A DNA stretch of 64,000 bases, taken from positions 233,518 to 297,517 of the forward strand of contig CAVULN010000017.1 of the NCBI GenBank assembly GCA_963742305.1, given 5' to 3'. The DNA is from Roseiarcus sp963742305 (GTDB lineage: Bacteria > Pseudomonadota > Alphaproteobacteria > Rhizobiales > Beijerinckiaceae). Of this stretch, positions 16,767 through 25,785 are shown piece by piece (the first letter of the stretch is position 1; each line of letters begins with the position of its first letter). A program made the translations under genes and the position numbers. The notes beneath the pieces are model-generated. The model made no database searches. It was not told the DNA's origin and saw only the letters and a list, made by a program, of their open reading frames with translations.

Positions 16767-17987
16767 TCAGGGCTTAGCCAGCTTGCACCCGCCAGCGCCG
16801 GCCGGACGGAATGCGTCGGCGGCCGAAATCTTGGCCACGACGGTCAGATAATCCCACGGGCCCTTCAATTCCGCCGGCGTCTTCACCCGCATCAGATACC
16901 GGTCGTACAGAACACGGCCGTCGGCGCGAATCGTTCCGTTCGCGGTGAAGATGTCGTGAATGGGCGCGTCCCGCATTGCTTTCATCACCGCGCCGGTCTC
17001 GTCGGTTTTCGTCTTCGCGACCGCCTCAAGATAATGGCGCATCGCGGAATAGAGGGCGACCTGATTGTCGTTGGGCATGCGGCCCCGGATTGCGTAGAAT
17101 CGCTTGGCGAACGCGCGGCTCTCATCGTCGAGGTCCCAGTACCAGGACTGCATGAAGGTGAGATTGTGCGCGACGTCGAGGCCGATCGCGTTGACGTCGC
17201 TGAGATAGGTGATCGGCGTCGCCAGATATTGCTTGGGCGAGAGCTTGAATTCACTAGCCTGCTTGAGCGCGTTGGAGAGGTCGGCGCCGGTGATGGCGAA
17301 CACGATGACCTTGGCGCTGGAGCCTTGGGCGGCGATCAGATAGGAGCTGAAATCCGCGGTGTTGAGGGGCGAGCGCACGGCGCCGACGACGGTCCCGCCG
17401 GCTTTGGCGATCGCGTCGCGCGCGTCCGCCTCGAGCGACGCGCCGAAGGCGTAGTCGGCGGTGATGAAGAAGAAACTGTCGAGCTTCTGCTTGATGAGGA
17501 GCCGCATCAGGGCCACGCCGTTCGACCAATTGTCGGCGTTCCACTGGATGCCGTTGGGCGAGCACGCCTTGCCGGTGAGGTCCGACGACGAGGCGGAAGT
17601 GAAAATGACGATCCGGTCGCGCGCCCTCGCCAGGCCCTGGATCGCGAGCGCCACGCCCGAATTGGTGATGTCGAAAATCGCGCGCGCGCCGCGTTCATCG
17701 TACCATTGCCGGGCGATGGCGAGGCCGACGTCGACCTTGTTCTGGTGGTCGGCGACCAGAAGGTCGATCGGCTTGCCGAGCACCGAGCCGCCGAAATCCT
17801 CAATCGCCATCCGCGCCATTTCGACCGAGCCGGGGCCGGCCAGATCGGCATAAGGGCCGGACTGGTCGTTCATAATTCCGATCGTGAAGGCGCCCGCGGC
17901 GCGCGCGGGACTAAGCGTCGCCGCAGCGACTCCCAAAAGGCCGGCGAAGCCGAGCAAAAGGCATACGGCGAGAATTCGCCGAATCAT
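16767..17987 (-). CDS. ABC transporter substrate-binding protein (Peripla_BP_6)
   Basis: The 406-residue periplasmic binding protein has a Sec signal peptide (MIRRILAVCLLLGFAG to ARAAG). It shows the fold markers FTIGIMNDQSGPYADLAGPG, DLLVADHQNKVDVGL and SFFFITADYAFG. It resembles the urea/amide or aromatic-acid branch of the leucine-binding family. No transporter ATPase or permease genes lie beside it, so it is an orphan receptor that may feed a Liv-type system elsewhere, such as the one at the left edge. The start at 17987 is set by the signal peptide. Confidence 0.88.
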   Translation of the reverse strand: MIRRILAVCLLLGFAGLLGVAAATLSPARAAGAFTIGIMNDQSGPYADLAGPGSVEMARMAIEDFGGSVLGKPIDLLVADHQNKVDVGLAIARQWYDERGARAIFDITNSGVALAIQGLARARDRIVIFTSASSSDLTGKACSPNGIQWNADNWSNGVALMRLLIKQKLDSFFFITADYAFGASLEADARDAIAKAGGTVVGAVRSPLNTADFSSYLIAAQGSSAKVIVFAITGADLSNALKQASEFKLSPKQYLATPITYLSDVNAIGLDVAHNLTFMQSWYWDLDDESRAFAKRFYAIRGRMPNDNQVALYSAMRHYLEAVAKTKTDETGAVMKAMRDAPIHDIFTANGTIRADGRVLYDRYLMRVKTPAELKGPWDYLTVVAKISAADAFRPAGAGGCKLAKP

Positions 17988-18222
17988 GGCGAGGCCCCCC
18001 AACAATAGCGGTCCTGCCCGAACCTCGCCGAACTTCCCGGACAAGGCAATGGCCGGCCGACGCCAACGCCGACGCCGACGCCGATTGGTCGAGGCGTTAG
18101 CAACGATTCGTCCATTCGACGCAAGAGCGGGACGTTCACATTCGCGATAGCGCGGTGGCCGCGGCCTTGCCCGGAACGGGGAAGCGGGCTCGCGAGCCTC
18201 CCCCGCCCGTTCCGCGTCTCCC

Positions 18223-19407
18223 CTACTCCGCTCCACGCGCGAGGCGCAGCACACCCGCCGAGCGTTGTGCCTCCGGTTCCGGGGAAAAGTCCATCAATTC
18301 GATCCGCTCGCTCCGCCGCGCGATGCGTGCGCTCGCCGCGCCGATGCCTGAGAGATCCTCCTGAGCGTGGCGGAAGTGCGTCTCGAGCTTGCCCGCGCGT
18401 TCGACGAGGAGCCTCACGTCGTTCAGGAGCTTGCCGACTTCAGCCTGGATCGCGTGCGCTTCGTCGCGCATGCGCGCATCCCGCAGGATCGCCTGCGCAA
18501 CGCTGATCGCCATCATCATGAGAGTCGGCGACACGATGACCACGCGGGCGCGATGAGCCTTCTGCACCAGGTCGTCGAAATGCTCGACAAGATCGGAATA
18601 GATCGCCTCGGACGGCACGAACATGAGCGCCACATCCTGCGTTTCGCCGGGCACAAGATAGCGCTCGGCGATGTCCTTGACGTGCTTGCCGACGTCCGCG
18701 CGCACCCGCGCTTGCGCGCTTTTTCGCGCCTCATCGTCGCGCGCGGCGACGAGCGCGGTAAAGGCTTCGAGCGGAAACTTTGCGTCGACGGCGAGCGGGC
18801 GCGGGTCGCCGGGCAGGCGGATGACGCAGTCGGGGCGGGCGCGATTCGAGAGGGTGAACTGGAATTCGTAGGCGCCCGCCGGCAAGCCGTCGCGCACGAT
18901 CGCCTCCATCCTCCCCTGGCCGAACGCGCCGCGGGCCTGCTTGTTGGCGAGAATGTCCTTGAGCGACACGACTTCGCGGGTCATTTCGCTCATGCGCGAC
19001 TGCGCGGCGTCGATGACCGCGAGGCGCTCGTTGAGCTTGCCGAGGCTTTCGCCCGTCGTCTGCGCCTGGGAATCGAGCCCGGCGCCGAGACGCGCGCCCA
19101 CCGAATCGAGCCGCTCGGCGACCACGCGGGCCAGGTCCGTCTGCCGCGACCCCAGCGATTCCGACATGCCGCCGATCCGCCCGCTAAGCTCCGCGCTCGA
19201 ATGCGCGAGCTGGGCGAAGCGCGCCTCGATCGCCTCCTGCCGCTCATCGGCGATCTCGCGCTCGCGCCGCCGCTCGGCGCGGGCGCGCATGAGCGCGATC
19301 AGGGTCAGGCCCACGAGCAGAGCCAGGAGCGCCAAGGTCGCGGCAAGGGCCTCGGTGAGAGAGATTGGGACGCCGTCGACGACGGCGATGAGGGAGAATG
19401 GCTTCAT
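18223..19407 (-). CDS. rmuC: RmuC-family DNA recombination protein
   Basis: The 394-residue protein has an N-terminal membrane helix (about residues 15-40), a long coiled coil (EIADERQEAIEARFAQL onward) and the RmuC nuclease-fold domain. Elements are GAYEFQFTLSNRARPDCVIRL, PLAVDAKFPLEAF, ALMFVPSEAIYSDL and VIVSPTLMMMAI. RmuC limits DNA inversions and structural rearrangement in E. coli and is thought to be a nuclease. It is transcribed away from def, from a shared 109-base intergenic region. Confidence 0.93.
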   Translation of the reverse strand: MKPFSLIAVVDGVPISLTEALAATLALLALLVGLTLIALMRARAERRREREIADERQEAIEARFAQLAHSSAELSGRIGGMSESLGSRQTDLARVVAERLDSVGARLGAGLDSQAQTTGESLGKLNERLAVIDAAQSRMSEMTREVVSLKDILANKQARGAFGQGRMEAIVRDGLPAGAYEFQFTLSNRARPDCVIRLPGDPRPLAVDAKFPLEAFTALVAARDDEARKSAQARVRADVGKHVKDIAERYLVPGETQDVALMFVPSEAIYSDLVEHFDDLVQKAHRARVVIVSPTLMMMAISVAQAILRDARMRDEAHAIQAEVGKLLNDVRLLVERAGKLETHFRHAQEDLSGIGAASARIARRSERIELMDFSPEPEAQRSAGVLRLARGAE

Positions 19408-19516
19408 CAACAGGGCGGGCGCGCACCAACGAATCGAACAAAATAAGAACACGTTTGACCGCGCTTGTCCAGGCGACTATCAGTCGCAGCCGCTTCCCCC
19501 GCAAAAAAAGCCCCCA

Positions 19517-20047
19517 ATGGCCCTCAGACCGATCATCATTTTGCCCGACCCCAAGCTGCGGCTCGTCAGCAAGAAGATCGCGCGCGTCGACAACGATCTG
19601 CGCCGCTTCATCGACGACCTGATCGAGACCATGCATGAGGCGCCCGGCGTCGGGCTCGCCGGAATCCAGGTCGGCGAGCCCATCCGCGCGCTGGTGGTCG
19701 ACGTCGCCAAGAAGGAGGAGGCGCCCGATCCGCAGGCGTTCATCAATCCCGAGATCCTGTGGTCGTCGGAGGAGCGCTCGACGTACGAGGAGGGCTGCCT
19801 GTCCATTCCGGAATATTACGCCGAGGTCGAGCGCCCGGCGTCGGTGCGCGTCCGCGCCCTCGACCGCGAGGGAAGGCCGCGCGAAATCCTGGCCGAGGGC
19901 CTGCTCGCGACCGTCCTGCAACACGAGATCGACCATCTCGACGGCGTTCTGTTCATCGATCACATCTCCAAGCTCAAGCGCGACCGGGTGATCAAAAAAT
20001 TCCAGAAAGCCGCGAAGCGCGCCGGCGACGGTTCGCACGTGCTGTGA
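19517..20047 (+). CDS. def: Peptide deformylase
   Basis: Removes the formyl group from the N-terminal methionine of new proteins. The 176-residue protein has all three signature motifs: GVGLAGIQVG (motif 1, with one G for the usual A), EEGCLSIP (motif 2, metal Cys) and QHEIDHLDG (motif 3, HExxH). The metal is normally Fe2+. The C-terminal extension is basic. It is transcribed divergently from rmuC. In many relatives def precedes fmt; here a dehydrogenase-like gene follows instead. Confidence 0.97.
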   Translation: MALRPIIILPDPKLRLVSKKIARVDNDLRRFIDDLIETMHEAPGVGLAGIQVGEPIRALVVDVAKKEEAPDPQAFINPEILWSSEERSTYEEGCLSIPEYYAEVERPASVRVRALDREGRPREILAEGLLATVLQHEIDHLDGVLFIDHISKLKRDRVIKKFQKAAKRAGDGSHVL

Positions 20048-20101
20048 GCCCGATCCGCTTCGCGTTTGAATCGGCTGTTCGGTCCTGAAGGAGGCATGTT
20101 C

Positions 20102-20956
20102 ATGCAGCGCGTTGCGCTTATCGGTCTTGGCGTCATGGGGGCCGGCATGGCCTCGAACTGGCTCGCCAAGGGTTTTGCGCTCTCGGTCTTCAACCGCACG
20201 CCAGCCAGAGCTGAGGCGCTGGCGCACAAGGGCGCCAGAGTCACGGCGACGCCGCGCGAGGCGGCTGGCGGCGCCGACTTCATCTTCGCCATGGTGGCCG
20301 ACGACGACGCCTCGCGTTCCGTCTGGCTCGGGACCGACGGCGCGCTCGAGGGGGCGAAGCGAGGCGCCGTCATCATTGAATCGAGCACGCTCACGCCCGA
20401 CTGGGTGCGGGAGCTGGCCCGCCACGCTAAGGCCAAGGGATGCGGCTTTCTCGACGCGCCGGTCGGCGGCAGCCGTCAGGCCGCCGCGTCCGGCGAACTC
20501 AGGTTCTTCGCCGGCGGCGAGCCCGCGACCTTCGAGGCCGCGCGCGCCGCGCTGTCTGCGGTCGGAAGCACGATGGACCTGCTCGGGCCAGTCGGGGCGG
20601 GCGCGACCTGGAAGCTTATCAACAACCAGCTCGTCGCCGCTCAGACCGCCGCGCTCGCCGAGGCGCTCGCGGTCGCCGGCAAGGCCGGCTTCGAGAAGGC
20701 GCGGATCTCCGAACTCATCCTTGCCGGCGCGGCGGCGAGCCCGATCGTCAAGGTGAAGCTCAAGCGCATGCTCGAACAGGATTTCGAGCCGACGGATTTC
20801 GCGCTCCGCCTCATGCTGAAGGACGCCCGCTACGCGACAGCCCTCGCCCGTTCGCTTGGCGCGCCCGCCGACGTGATCTCGGGTGCGGCGAAAGCCTTCG
20901 CGCGCGCCGAGGCCAAGGGCTTGGGCGCCAAGGACTTCGCCGCCGTGGCTGGCTGA
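20102..20956 (+). CDS. NAD(P)-dependent beta-hydroxyacid dehydrogenase family oxidoreductase
   Basis: The 284-residue protein belongs to the 3-hydroxyisobutyrate dehydrogenase / tartronate semialdehyde reductase family. The dinucleotide-binding GLGVMGAGMASNW is at the N-terminus. Substrate-binding DAPVGGSRQAAASGELRFFAGG comes in the middle, and the catalytic Lys lies in GATWKLINNQL. The ATG at 20102 is 7 bases after AAGGAGG; the ATG at 20096 is too close to that site. Substrate could be a C3-C4 hydroxyacid or succinic/glyoxylic semialdehyde. Confidence 0.9.
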   Translation: MQRVALIGLGVMGAGMASNWLAKGFALSVFNRTPARAEALAHKGARVTATPREAAGGADFIFAMVADDDASRSVWLGTDGALEGAKRGAVIIESSTLTPDWVRELARHAKAKGCGFLDAPVGGSRQAAASGELRFFAGGEPATFEAARAALSAVGSTMDLLGPVGAGATWKLINNQLVAAQTAALAEALAVAGKAGFEKARISELILAGAAASPIVKVKLKRMLEQDFEPTDFALRLMLKDARYATALARSLGAPADVISGAAKAFARAEAKGLGAKDFAAVAG

Positions 20957-21129
20957 GCGGGCGCTCTCAAACAGCCCGCCGCTGGGCGGGCGCCATTGTC
21001 TCTCACCGCTATGGGAAGCGACGACGGCGCCCGTCCCGGACGGCATTGCGGATTGGCGGCGTTGCTTGCGCCTGCGCCGCGCCCGGTGCTATCGCCTCTC
21101 GCTCGCGTCCTGTCCATTCAGCGCGCGTT

Positions 21130-21219
21130 GGAGGGGTGGCCGAGCGGCTGAAGGCGCACGCCTGGAAAGTGTGTATACGGGAAACCGTATCGCGGGTTCG
21201 AATCCCGCCCCCTCCGCCA
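21130..21219 (+). tRNA. tRNA-Ser (anticodon GGA), CCA encoded
   Basis: A type II cloverleaf with a 7-bp acceptor stem (GGAGGGG with CCCCTCC), D-arm TGGCCGAGCGGCTGAAGGC, anticodon loop CTGGAAA and a long variable arm. The T arm is GCGGGTTCGAATCCCGC, followed by discriminator G and an encoded CCA. tRNA-Ser 3' ends are common integration sites, and a tyrosine-integrase remnant starts 82 bases downstream. Confidence 0.97.
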
Positions 21220-21301
21220 CCGAGCCCTGCGACATCAGGGGCTTAGCCACCTAAGTCTCTGAAATCTCTCATTGTCAGTCTGTGCAGACATGTGCTAGCC
21301 T

Positions 21302-21995
21302 ATGCTGGCATTGGGCGAAGCTCAGACAGGACGACCTCCGGGCGCTGCTCAAGACGCCCGGTCGCCACGGCGACGGCCAAGGCTGTTTTTCAGGACGCTA
21401 GGAGACAACAAGGCATATTGGGTATTCACGTATCGCATCGGCGGCAAGGAGCGGGAGAAATCCATCGGCCCCTACCCCGAGGTGTCGCTCAGCGAGGCGC
21501 GCATCAAGCACGCGGCCCTGCGCGCCCGAGTGCTCAACGACAAGATCGATCCGGTCGGCGAGAAGCGCGCCGCCAAGGCCGCCCGCGCTCACGCCGCCAG
21601 CGTCCCTTCGTTCGGCGAGATGGCCGACCAGTACATCGCGTCGCACGAGGCTTCATGGAAAAACCCCAAGCACCGCGACCAGTGGGTGATGACGCTCGGC
21701 AAATACTGCTCGGCGATTCGTGAGCTGCCGGTCGACAAGCTGGACGCCTAAGCGGTGCTCAAGGTCTTGCAGCCGATCTGGACCACGACGCCAAAGACCG
21801 CATCGCGGCTCAGAGGCCGCATCGAGGCGGTGTTCGCCACCGCCCAAGTGCAGGGCTGCATTGACCCTGACCGACCAAACCCGGCGCGCTGGAAGGGCTG
21901 GCTCGCGCAGATGCTGCCCGACCCGAAGAAGCTCGGCCAGCGCGGCAACCACGCCTCGATGCCTTGGCCCGACGTGCCCGCCTTCTTCGGCAAGA
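21302..21995 (+). pseudogene. Tyrosine recombinase/integrase remnant (DUF4102-type N-terminus)
   Basis: Readable segments are AYWVFTYRIGGKEREKSIGP, PYPEVSLSEARIKHAALRA (arm-binding domain of P4-like integrases) and SFGEMADQYIASHEASWKN (core-binding domain). An in-frame TAA stops it at 21749, where LDA-AVLKVLQPIW should read through. The same frame then continues to PDVPAFFGK before the IS3-family element at 21996 cuts it off. The catalytic Arg-His-Arg-Tyr part is missing. Location directly after tRNA-Ser fits an integrative element that used this tRNA and has since decayed. Confidence 0.85.
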
Positions 21996-22068
21996 GAAGT
22001 GGACCCGGTTTTTGGGACCGGAGGTTAAGTTGGAGAACGGCCGCTCCGTTTGATAGACGGAGCGAACG

Positions 22069-22384
22069 ATGACGAAGAAGACGAGGCGGCGGATTGACGC
22101 CGGAGTGAAGGCGAAGATCGCGCTGGAGGCGTTGCGGGAGCGGGCGACGGTCACGGACCTTGCGCGGCTCTACGAGGTCCCTGCCAACCAGATTTACGCC
22201 TGGAAGAAGCGGCTTCAGGATCAGGCGGCGCGGGCCTTCGACCCTGGCTCCGGGCGGGACGCGGAAACGACGCATGAGCGGGAGATCGAGCGGTTGCACG
22301 CCAAGGCTTGTCCTCGGGCTTGACCCGAGGATCGGGCAGCTCACGGTCGAGCGGGATTTTTTAGCCAGGAGGTCCGGAAGATGA
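22069..22384 (+). pseudogene. IS3-family OrfA (helix-turn-helix), split by a palindromic insertion
   Basis: Begins MTKKTRRRIDAGVKAKIALE with an HTH segment TDLARLYEVPANQIYAWKKR. The leucine-zipper region should read EIERLHAK then IGQLTVERDFLARRS. A 25-base insertion with the palindrome at 22311-22331 lies between these two halves and shifts the frame, giving a premature end at 22321. Removing it restores the reading frame through to the ATGA overlap with orfB. Confidence 0.85.
22311..22331. repeat. Palindromic repeat unit inserted within IS3 orfA
   Basis: Perfect 8-base arms TCCTCGGG / CCCGAGGA around the loop CTTGA. The loop is shared with two further palindromes in the accB-accC intergenic region (54774-54796 and 54917-54939). 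About 25 bases are extra relative to an intact orfA reading frame, so this repeat appears to have inserted as a unit. Confidence 0.75.
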
Positions 22385-23343
22385 GCGCTCCGGACCGTAG
22401 AGCGATGCTCGACCGGGCCGACAAGTCGCTGTCGGTTCGGCGGCAATGCGCGCTTCTGAGCGTGGCGCGCTCGGGCGTCTATCGGGCGCGCGAGCCGGCC
22501 AACGACAACGACGGCGCGCTGATGCGCCGGATCGACGAACTGTTCACCGCCTGGCCCTTTCTCGGCTCGCGCCGGATGACGGCGATGCTGCGCGCCGAGG
22601 GCGTGTTCGTGAACCGCAAGCGCGCGCAGCGGCTTATGCGCCTGATGGGGATCGCGGCGCTCGGACCGAAGCCGAGAACGAGCACCCCCGCGCCGGGCCA
22701 CAAGATTTATCCCTATCTCCTGCGCAACGTAGCGGTCGAGCGGGCGAACCACGTCTGGGCGGCCGACATCACCTACATTCCCATCGGGCGGGGCTTTCTC
22801 TATCTGGTGGCGATCATCGACTGGGCGTCGCGCGCGGTGCTTGCGTGGCGGCTGTCGAACACGATGGACGTTTCGTTCTGTCTGGCGGCGCTCGAGGAGG
22901 CTCGGGCGAAGTTCGGCAAGCCCGAGATTTTCAACACCGACCAAGGCTCGCAGTTCACTTCGGCGGCCTTCACCGGCGCGCTCGCCGAAGCGGGCGTCGC
23001 GATCTCCATGGACGGCCGCGGCCGCTGGATGGACACCATCTTCATCGAGCGGCTGTGGCGGTCGCTCAAGTACGAGGACGTCTATCTCAAAGGCTACGCC
23101 GACGGCCGCGATGCCGCGCGCGGCATCGCCGCTTGGATCGCCTTTTACAACGAGCGGCGCCCGCACCAGGCGCTGGCCGACCGCACGCCGATGGCGGTCT
23201 GGCGCGAGGCAATCGCCGGCGCCGGGGCGGTGGACATGATGGACAACCCATCCGCGTTGCCCACATGCCCACAGCAACAGAAACAGACCCAGAACTCTCG
23301 CTGCGTGATAGAAAGGAATCCCGGGCGGTCGCGCTCCAACTAA
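22381..23343 (+). CDS. IS3-family transposase OrfB (DDE integrase domain)
   Basis: The 320-residue transposase has the rve fold: first catalytic Asp in HVWAADITYIPIG, second Asp in FNTDQGSQFTS and Glu in DTIFIERLWRSLKYE. An HTH_21-type start (DKSLSVRRQCALLSVARSG) precedes it. The ending YNERRPHQALADRTP is typical of the IS2/IS51-like branch. The start overlaps the orfA stop by ATGA. A functional transposase normally needs an OrfAB fusion made by -1 frameshifting, which the broken orfA would prevent. Confidence 0.93.
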   Translation: MSAPDRRAMLDRADKSLSVRRQCALLSVARSGVYRAREPANDNDGALMRRIDELFTAWPFLGSRRMTAMLRAEGVFVNRKRAQRLMRLMGIAALGPKPRTSTPAPGHKIYPYLLRNVAVERANHVWAADITYIPIGRGFLYLVAIIDWASRAVLAWRLSNTMDVSFCLAALEEARAKFGKPEIFNTDQGSQFTSAAFTGALAEAGVAISMDGRGRWMDTIFIERLWRSLKYEDVYLKGYADGRDAARGIAAWIAFYNERRPHQALADRTPMAVWREAIAGAGAVDMMDNPSALPTCPQQQKQTQNSRCVIERNPGRSRSN

Positions 23344-23519
23344 CAAACCGCATCAACCGGTCCCGCTGCGCGGGTCCATTTCAGTCGTCTGTTTCGACCA
23401 TCGTCACGACTGGCGTCCCTGCAACAGGGACGAAACTTGACGTCTCACAACGTCGGCGCCTCTAACGGCTTTGACCCAAAACGAACTTTGGCATGTGACG
23501 GACCGAAACGCAATCATGC

Positions 23520-23529
23520 GGTAGTATCG
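23520..23529. repeat. Left copy of 9-10 bp target-site duplication (ISAs1 element)
   Basis: GGTAGTATCG here is repeated exactly at 24794-24803, on either side of the ISAs1-family element. A duplication of 8-10 bp is characteristic of that family. Confidence 0.8.
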
Positions 23530-24793
23530 CCACGGCGAGGGGTCAGGTTAATGGCGAGATGGGCTTGATTTTGTAGCGTGGACGGTTGGGGTATGATTCA
23601 TGGGCGGTCGGACTCGCGAGGAGGACGACCGTGGAGCCTGTTTTCGTCGAGAACCGCCTGGCGCTGCTGCTGGATCACTTCGGCCGCGTCCCTGACCCTC
23701 GCGAACCGGCCAAGGTCCGCTATCCTTTGCGGGAGGTGCTGTTTCTGGTCACCTGCGCCAGCGTGGCCGGATGCGACGACTACGACGAGATCGCCGATTG
23801 GGGCGAACTGAACCTGCCGTTCCTGAGGCGCTACTCCGAGTATTTCTTCGGGGTTCCGGGCGAGGACTGGCTGCGGGCGCTGCTCAACCGGATCGATCCG
23901 CAGCTGTTCGAAGCTTGCTTCATGAACTGGGCTCTGTCGCTTCGGCCCGATGCGGCCGACCTGATCGCGCTCGACGGCAAGAGCCTGCGGCGCAGCGGCG
24001 ACAGCTGCGCGGGCAAATCGCCGTTGCATCGGGTCTCGGCATGGGCTTCCAGCCAGCAACTCGTTCTGGCCCAGGAGCCAGTCGACGCCAAAGAGAATGA
24101 GTGCGCCGCCATCCTGGCCATTCTGAAGCGGTTGACCATCAAGGCCGCCCTGGTCACCATCGACGCCATCGCCACCAATCCCGAGATCGCCAAGGCCGTC
24201 ACCGACGCAAAGGCCGATTACCTCCTGGCGCTCAAGAGCAACCAGCCGACGTTGCATGCCGAAGTCGAGGCCTATTTCGCTGACGCGCCCCGCGGCGAGA
24301 TGGAGACCGCAGAGACCATCGACAAGGATCACGGCCGCATCGAGACCCGCAAGACCAGCGTCAGCCGCAACGTTCGCTGGCTTCTCGCCAACGAGGACAG
24401 GCGCTATCCAGGCCATCCCCGCTTCCCCACCCTGACCAGCCTGGTCAGGACCGTCACCCGCACCGAGCACAGAGGCAGATCACCGAGCAGACGCGCTACT
24501 TCATCTCCTCGGCCGCCCTCACCGCCGACCGCGCCGCGCAGGCCGTGCGCGCCCACTGGGGCATCGAGAGCTTCCACTGGGTGCTCGATGTCGTCTTTCG
24601 AGAGGACCTCTCAAGGCTCCGGCGCGGCCACGGCGCTCACAACATAGCCCTCGTCCGCCGCTTCGCCTTCAACATCCTGCGCAAAGGCAAAGGCCAACGC
24701 TCAATCAAAACCGCCCGAAAGGCCGCAGGCTGGAGCCCAGATTTCCTCGCCTCCCTCCTCACCCCTTCCCCCCGTTAACTGGACCGTTGCCGT
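23530..24793 (+). mobile_element. ISAs1-family insertion sequence (about 1.26 kb)
   Basis: Bounded by a direct repeat (GGTAGTATCG at 23520-23529 and 24794-24803). The imperfect inverted ends are CACGGCGAGGGGTCAGGTTAA at left and, reverse-complemented, CACGGCAACGGTCCAGTTAA at right. It holds one transposase gene. Intact ends and an exact target duplication point to a fairly recent insertion compared with the neighbouring integrase remnant. Confidence 0.85.
23631..24778 (+). pseudogene. ISAs1-family transposase, frameshifted near the 3' end
   Basis: Starts at a GTG behind GAGGAGG and reads EPVFVENRLALLLDHFGRVP. The H-repeat/ISAs1 domain follows: LIALDGKSLRRSGD (first Asp), ALVTIDAIATNPEIAKAV (second Asp), DKDHGRIETRK and, in a shifted frame, HWGIESFHWVLDVVF with the final Glu. 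The break is at TEHRG / QITEQTRYFIS near 24470. Length is one base short of a multiple of three, so a single missing base explains it. The corrected protein would be about 382 residues. Confidence 0.87.
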
Positions 24794-24803
24794 GGTAGTA
24801 TCG

Positions 24804-25401
24804 TGGGGCAGATCGCTTTGATCGCCGGCTTCCGGTCGGCGAATGCCGCAAAACCCGAAAAGGAGAAATCTCGGAACTTGACGAACGCCTGACCTCGAAA
24901 CCATCTTCAAGTCGGGTCAGCTCTCAATGGAAATCCCCAGTCAAATCTCGGCGGAAATCGATACGCTGGCAATCGCGGCCGGTGGCTGAACTCGGTTCTC
25001 GAGCTTTTCCACGACAAATCGGCTGCCGTCAATGTGCTGTACGATCTGATGATGAGCCGAGACCCCGCGCGAAGCCTTGCGCGCATTCTGCGCCGCGCAC
25101 TCGCTCGACCGCGCGTTCGGAAAACCACCGCGGCAGTGCGTCGAGGTCGAGCAGCAGGGACGAAGCTTGGAAAGCGTGCTGTGCGAGATTTGGGAGAAGA
25201 AGCGGGAAGCGGAGGCGCAGGAGCGCGGAGAGAGCACGCAAGCGGGCGGACACGGGCGTCGGCGAACTCCTGGCAGCCGCCGCGTGACTGGCGTTGTCTG
25301 CCTTCTAACCCTCTTATCAGCTCGCTGCGACGAGGTTCTGCTCTCAGTCTGATTTCCATCCCCAGGTCCCGCGGAATGAAAGACCATAACCTGGGTCAGG
25401 C
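24804..25401. other. Gene-poor stretch to the right of the IS stack
   Basis: About 600 bases with no supported gene. One segment reads like part of a real protein (around 25090-25230: FCAAHSLDRAFGKPPRQCVE, then SLESVLCEIWEKKREAEAQE), but it lacks a convincing start and length and I recognise no family. It could be debris of the integrative element next to tRNA-Ser. Confidence 0.35.
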
Positions 25402-25785
25402 TCAAGGCTCGTCAATGACGCTGATATGCGCGGCAACGATCCGCCATCCTTCGGGAAACCTGATCCAGGTCTGCATTTGACGTCCGATCCTGCCCGGCGC
25501 GCCGTCGCGACGGAACAGCGTGGCTGTGATGGCGCAGTCACGGCCATAGGTCACGATCCGGGTCTTCTCGAGCCTCCGGGCGAGGCCGGTGGCCGGTCGC
25601 GCGGCGCGGAAGGCCTTGATCGCCTCGTAGCTACACAGATTTTCGGCGACGCCGTACCGGATCGCCTTGTCGCTCTCGAGAAAAAAGCGATCGAGCGTGG
25701 CCACGTCGTTCGAGACCAGGGCGCGTTCGTAGGCGGCGAACTGAGCCTCGATCTCCGCCTTCGTCTGAGGATCGTCGACGATCAC
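25402..25785 (-). CDS. atzH: AtzH/HpxZ-like NTF2-fold protein
   Basis: The 127-residue SnoaL/NTF2-fold protein (AtzH, DUF3225, also annotated HpxZ) begins IVDDPQTKAEIEAQFAAYER, with SNDVATLDRFFLESDKAIRY and TWIRFPEGWRIVAAHISVID. AtzH is encoded next to AtzE and AtzG in cyanuric acid/biuret loci. It is proposed there to deaminate 1,3-dicarboxyurea or assist the complex; HpxZ accompanies oxalurate use. The GTG start at 25785 overlaps the amidase stop (GTGA), so it is translationally coupled as last gene of the ureide operon. Confidence 0.88.
   Translation of the reverse strand: MIVDDPQTKAEIEAQFAAYERALVSNDVATLDRFFLESDKAIRYGVAENLCSYEAIKAFRAARPATGLARRLEKTRIVTYGRDCAITATLFRRDGAPGRIGRQMQTWIRFPEGWRIVAAHISVIDEP

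Larger units (their letters stand above)
21996..23382 (+). mobile_element. IS3-family insertion sequence (about 1.39 kb)
   Basis: Inverted ends are visible: left GAAGTGGACCCG followed by GGGACCGG, right (reverse complement) GAAATGGACCCG followed by GGGACCGG. The element carries orfA and orfB in the usual IS3 arrangement. It sits inside the integrase remnant. No clear 3-base target duplication is seen, perhaps because ends or flanks have changed. OrfA is broken by a palindromic repeat, so the element is probably no longer active by itself. Confidence 0.88.

Noticed and set aside
18367..19446. 359-codon plus-strand reading
   Set aside because: Antisense of rmuC; no start signal or domain.
21996..24803. 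CRISPR array
   Set aside because: Repeats here are single inverted ends and target duplications; no regularly spaced direct repeats were found here or elsewhere in the window.
24907..25405. Candidate genes between the ISAs1 element and atzH
   Set aside because: Fragments look partly protein-like, but no start, ribosome site or family could be assigned, so only the region is described.
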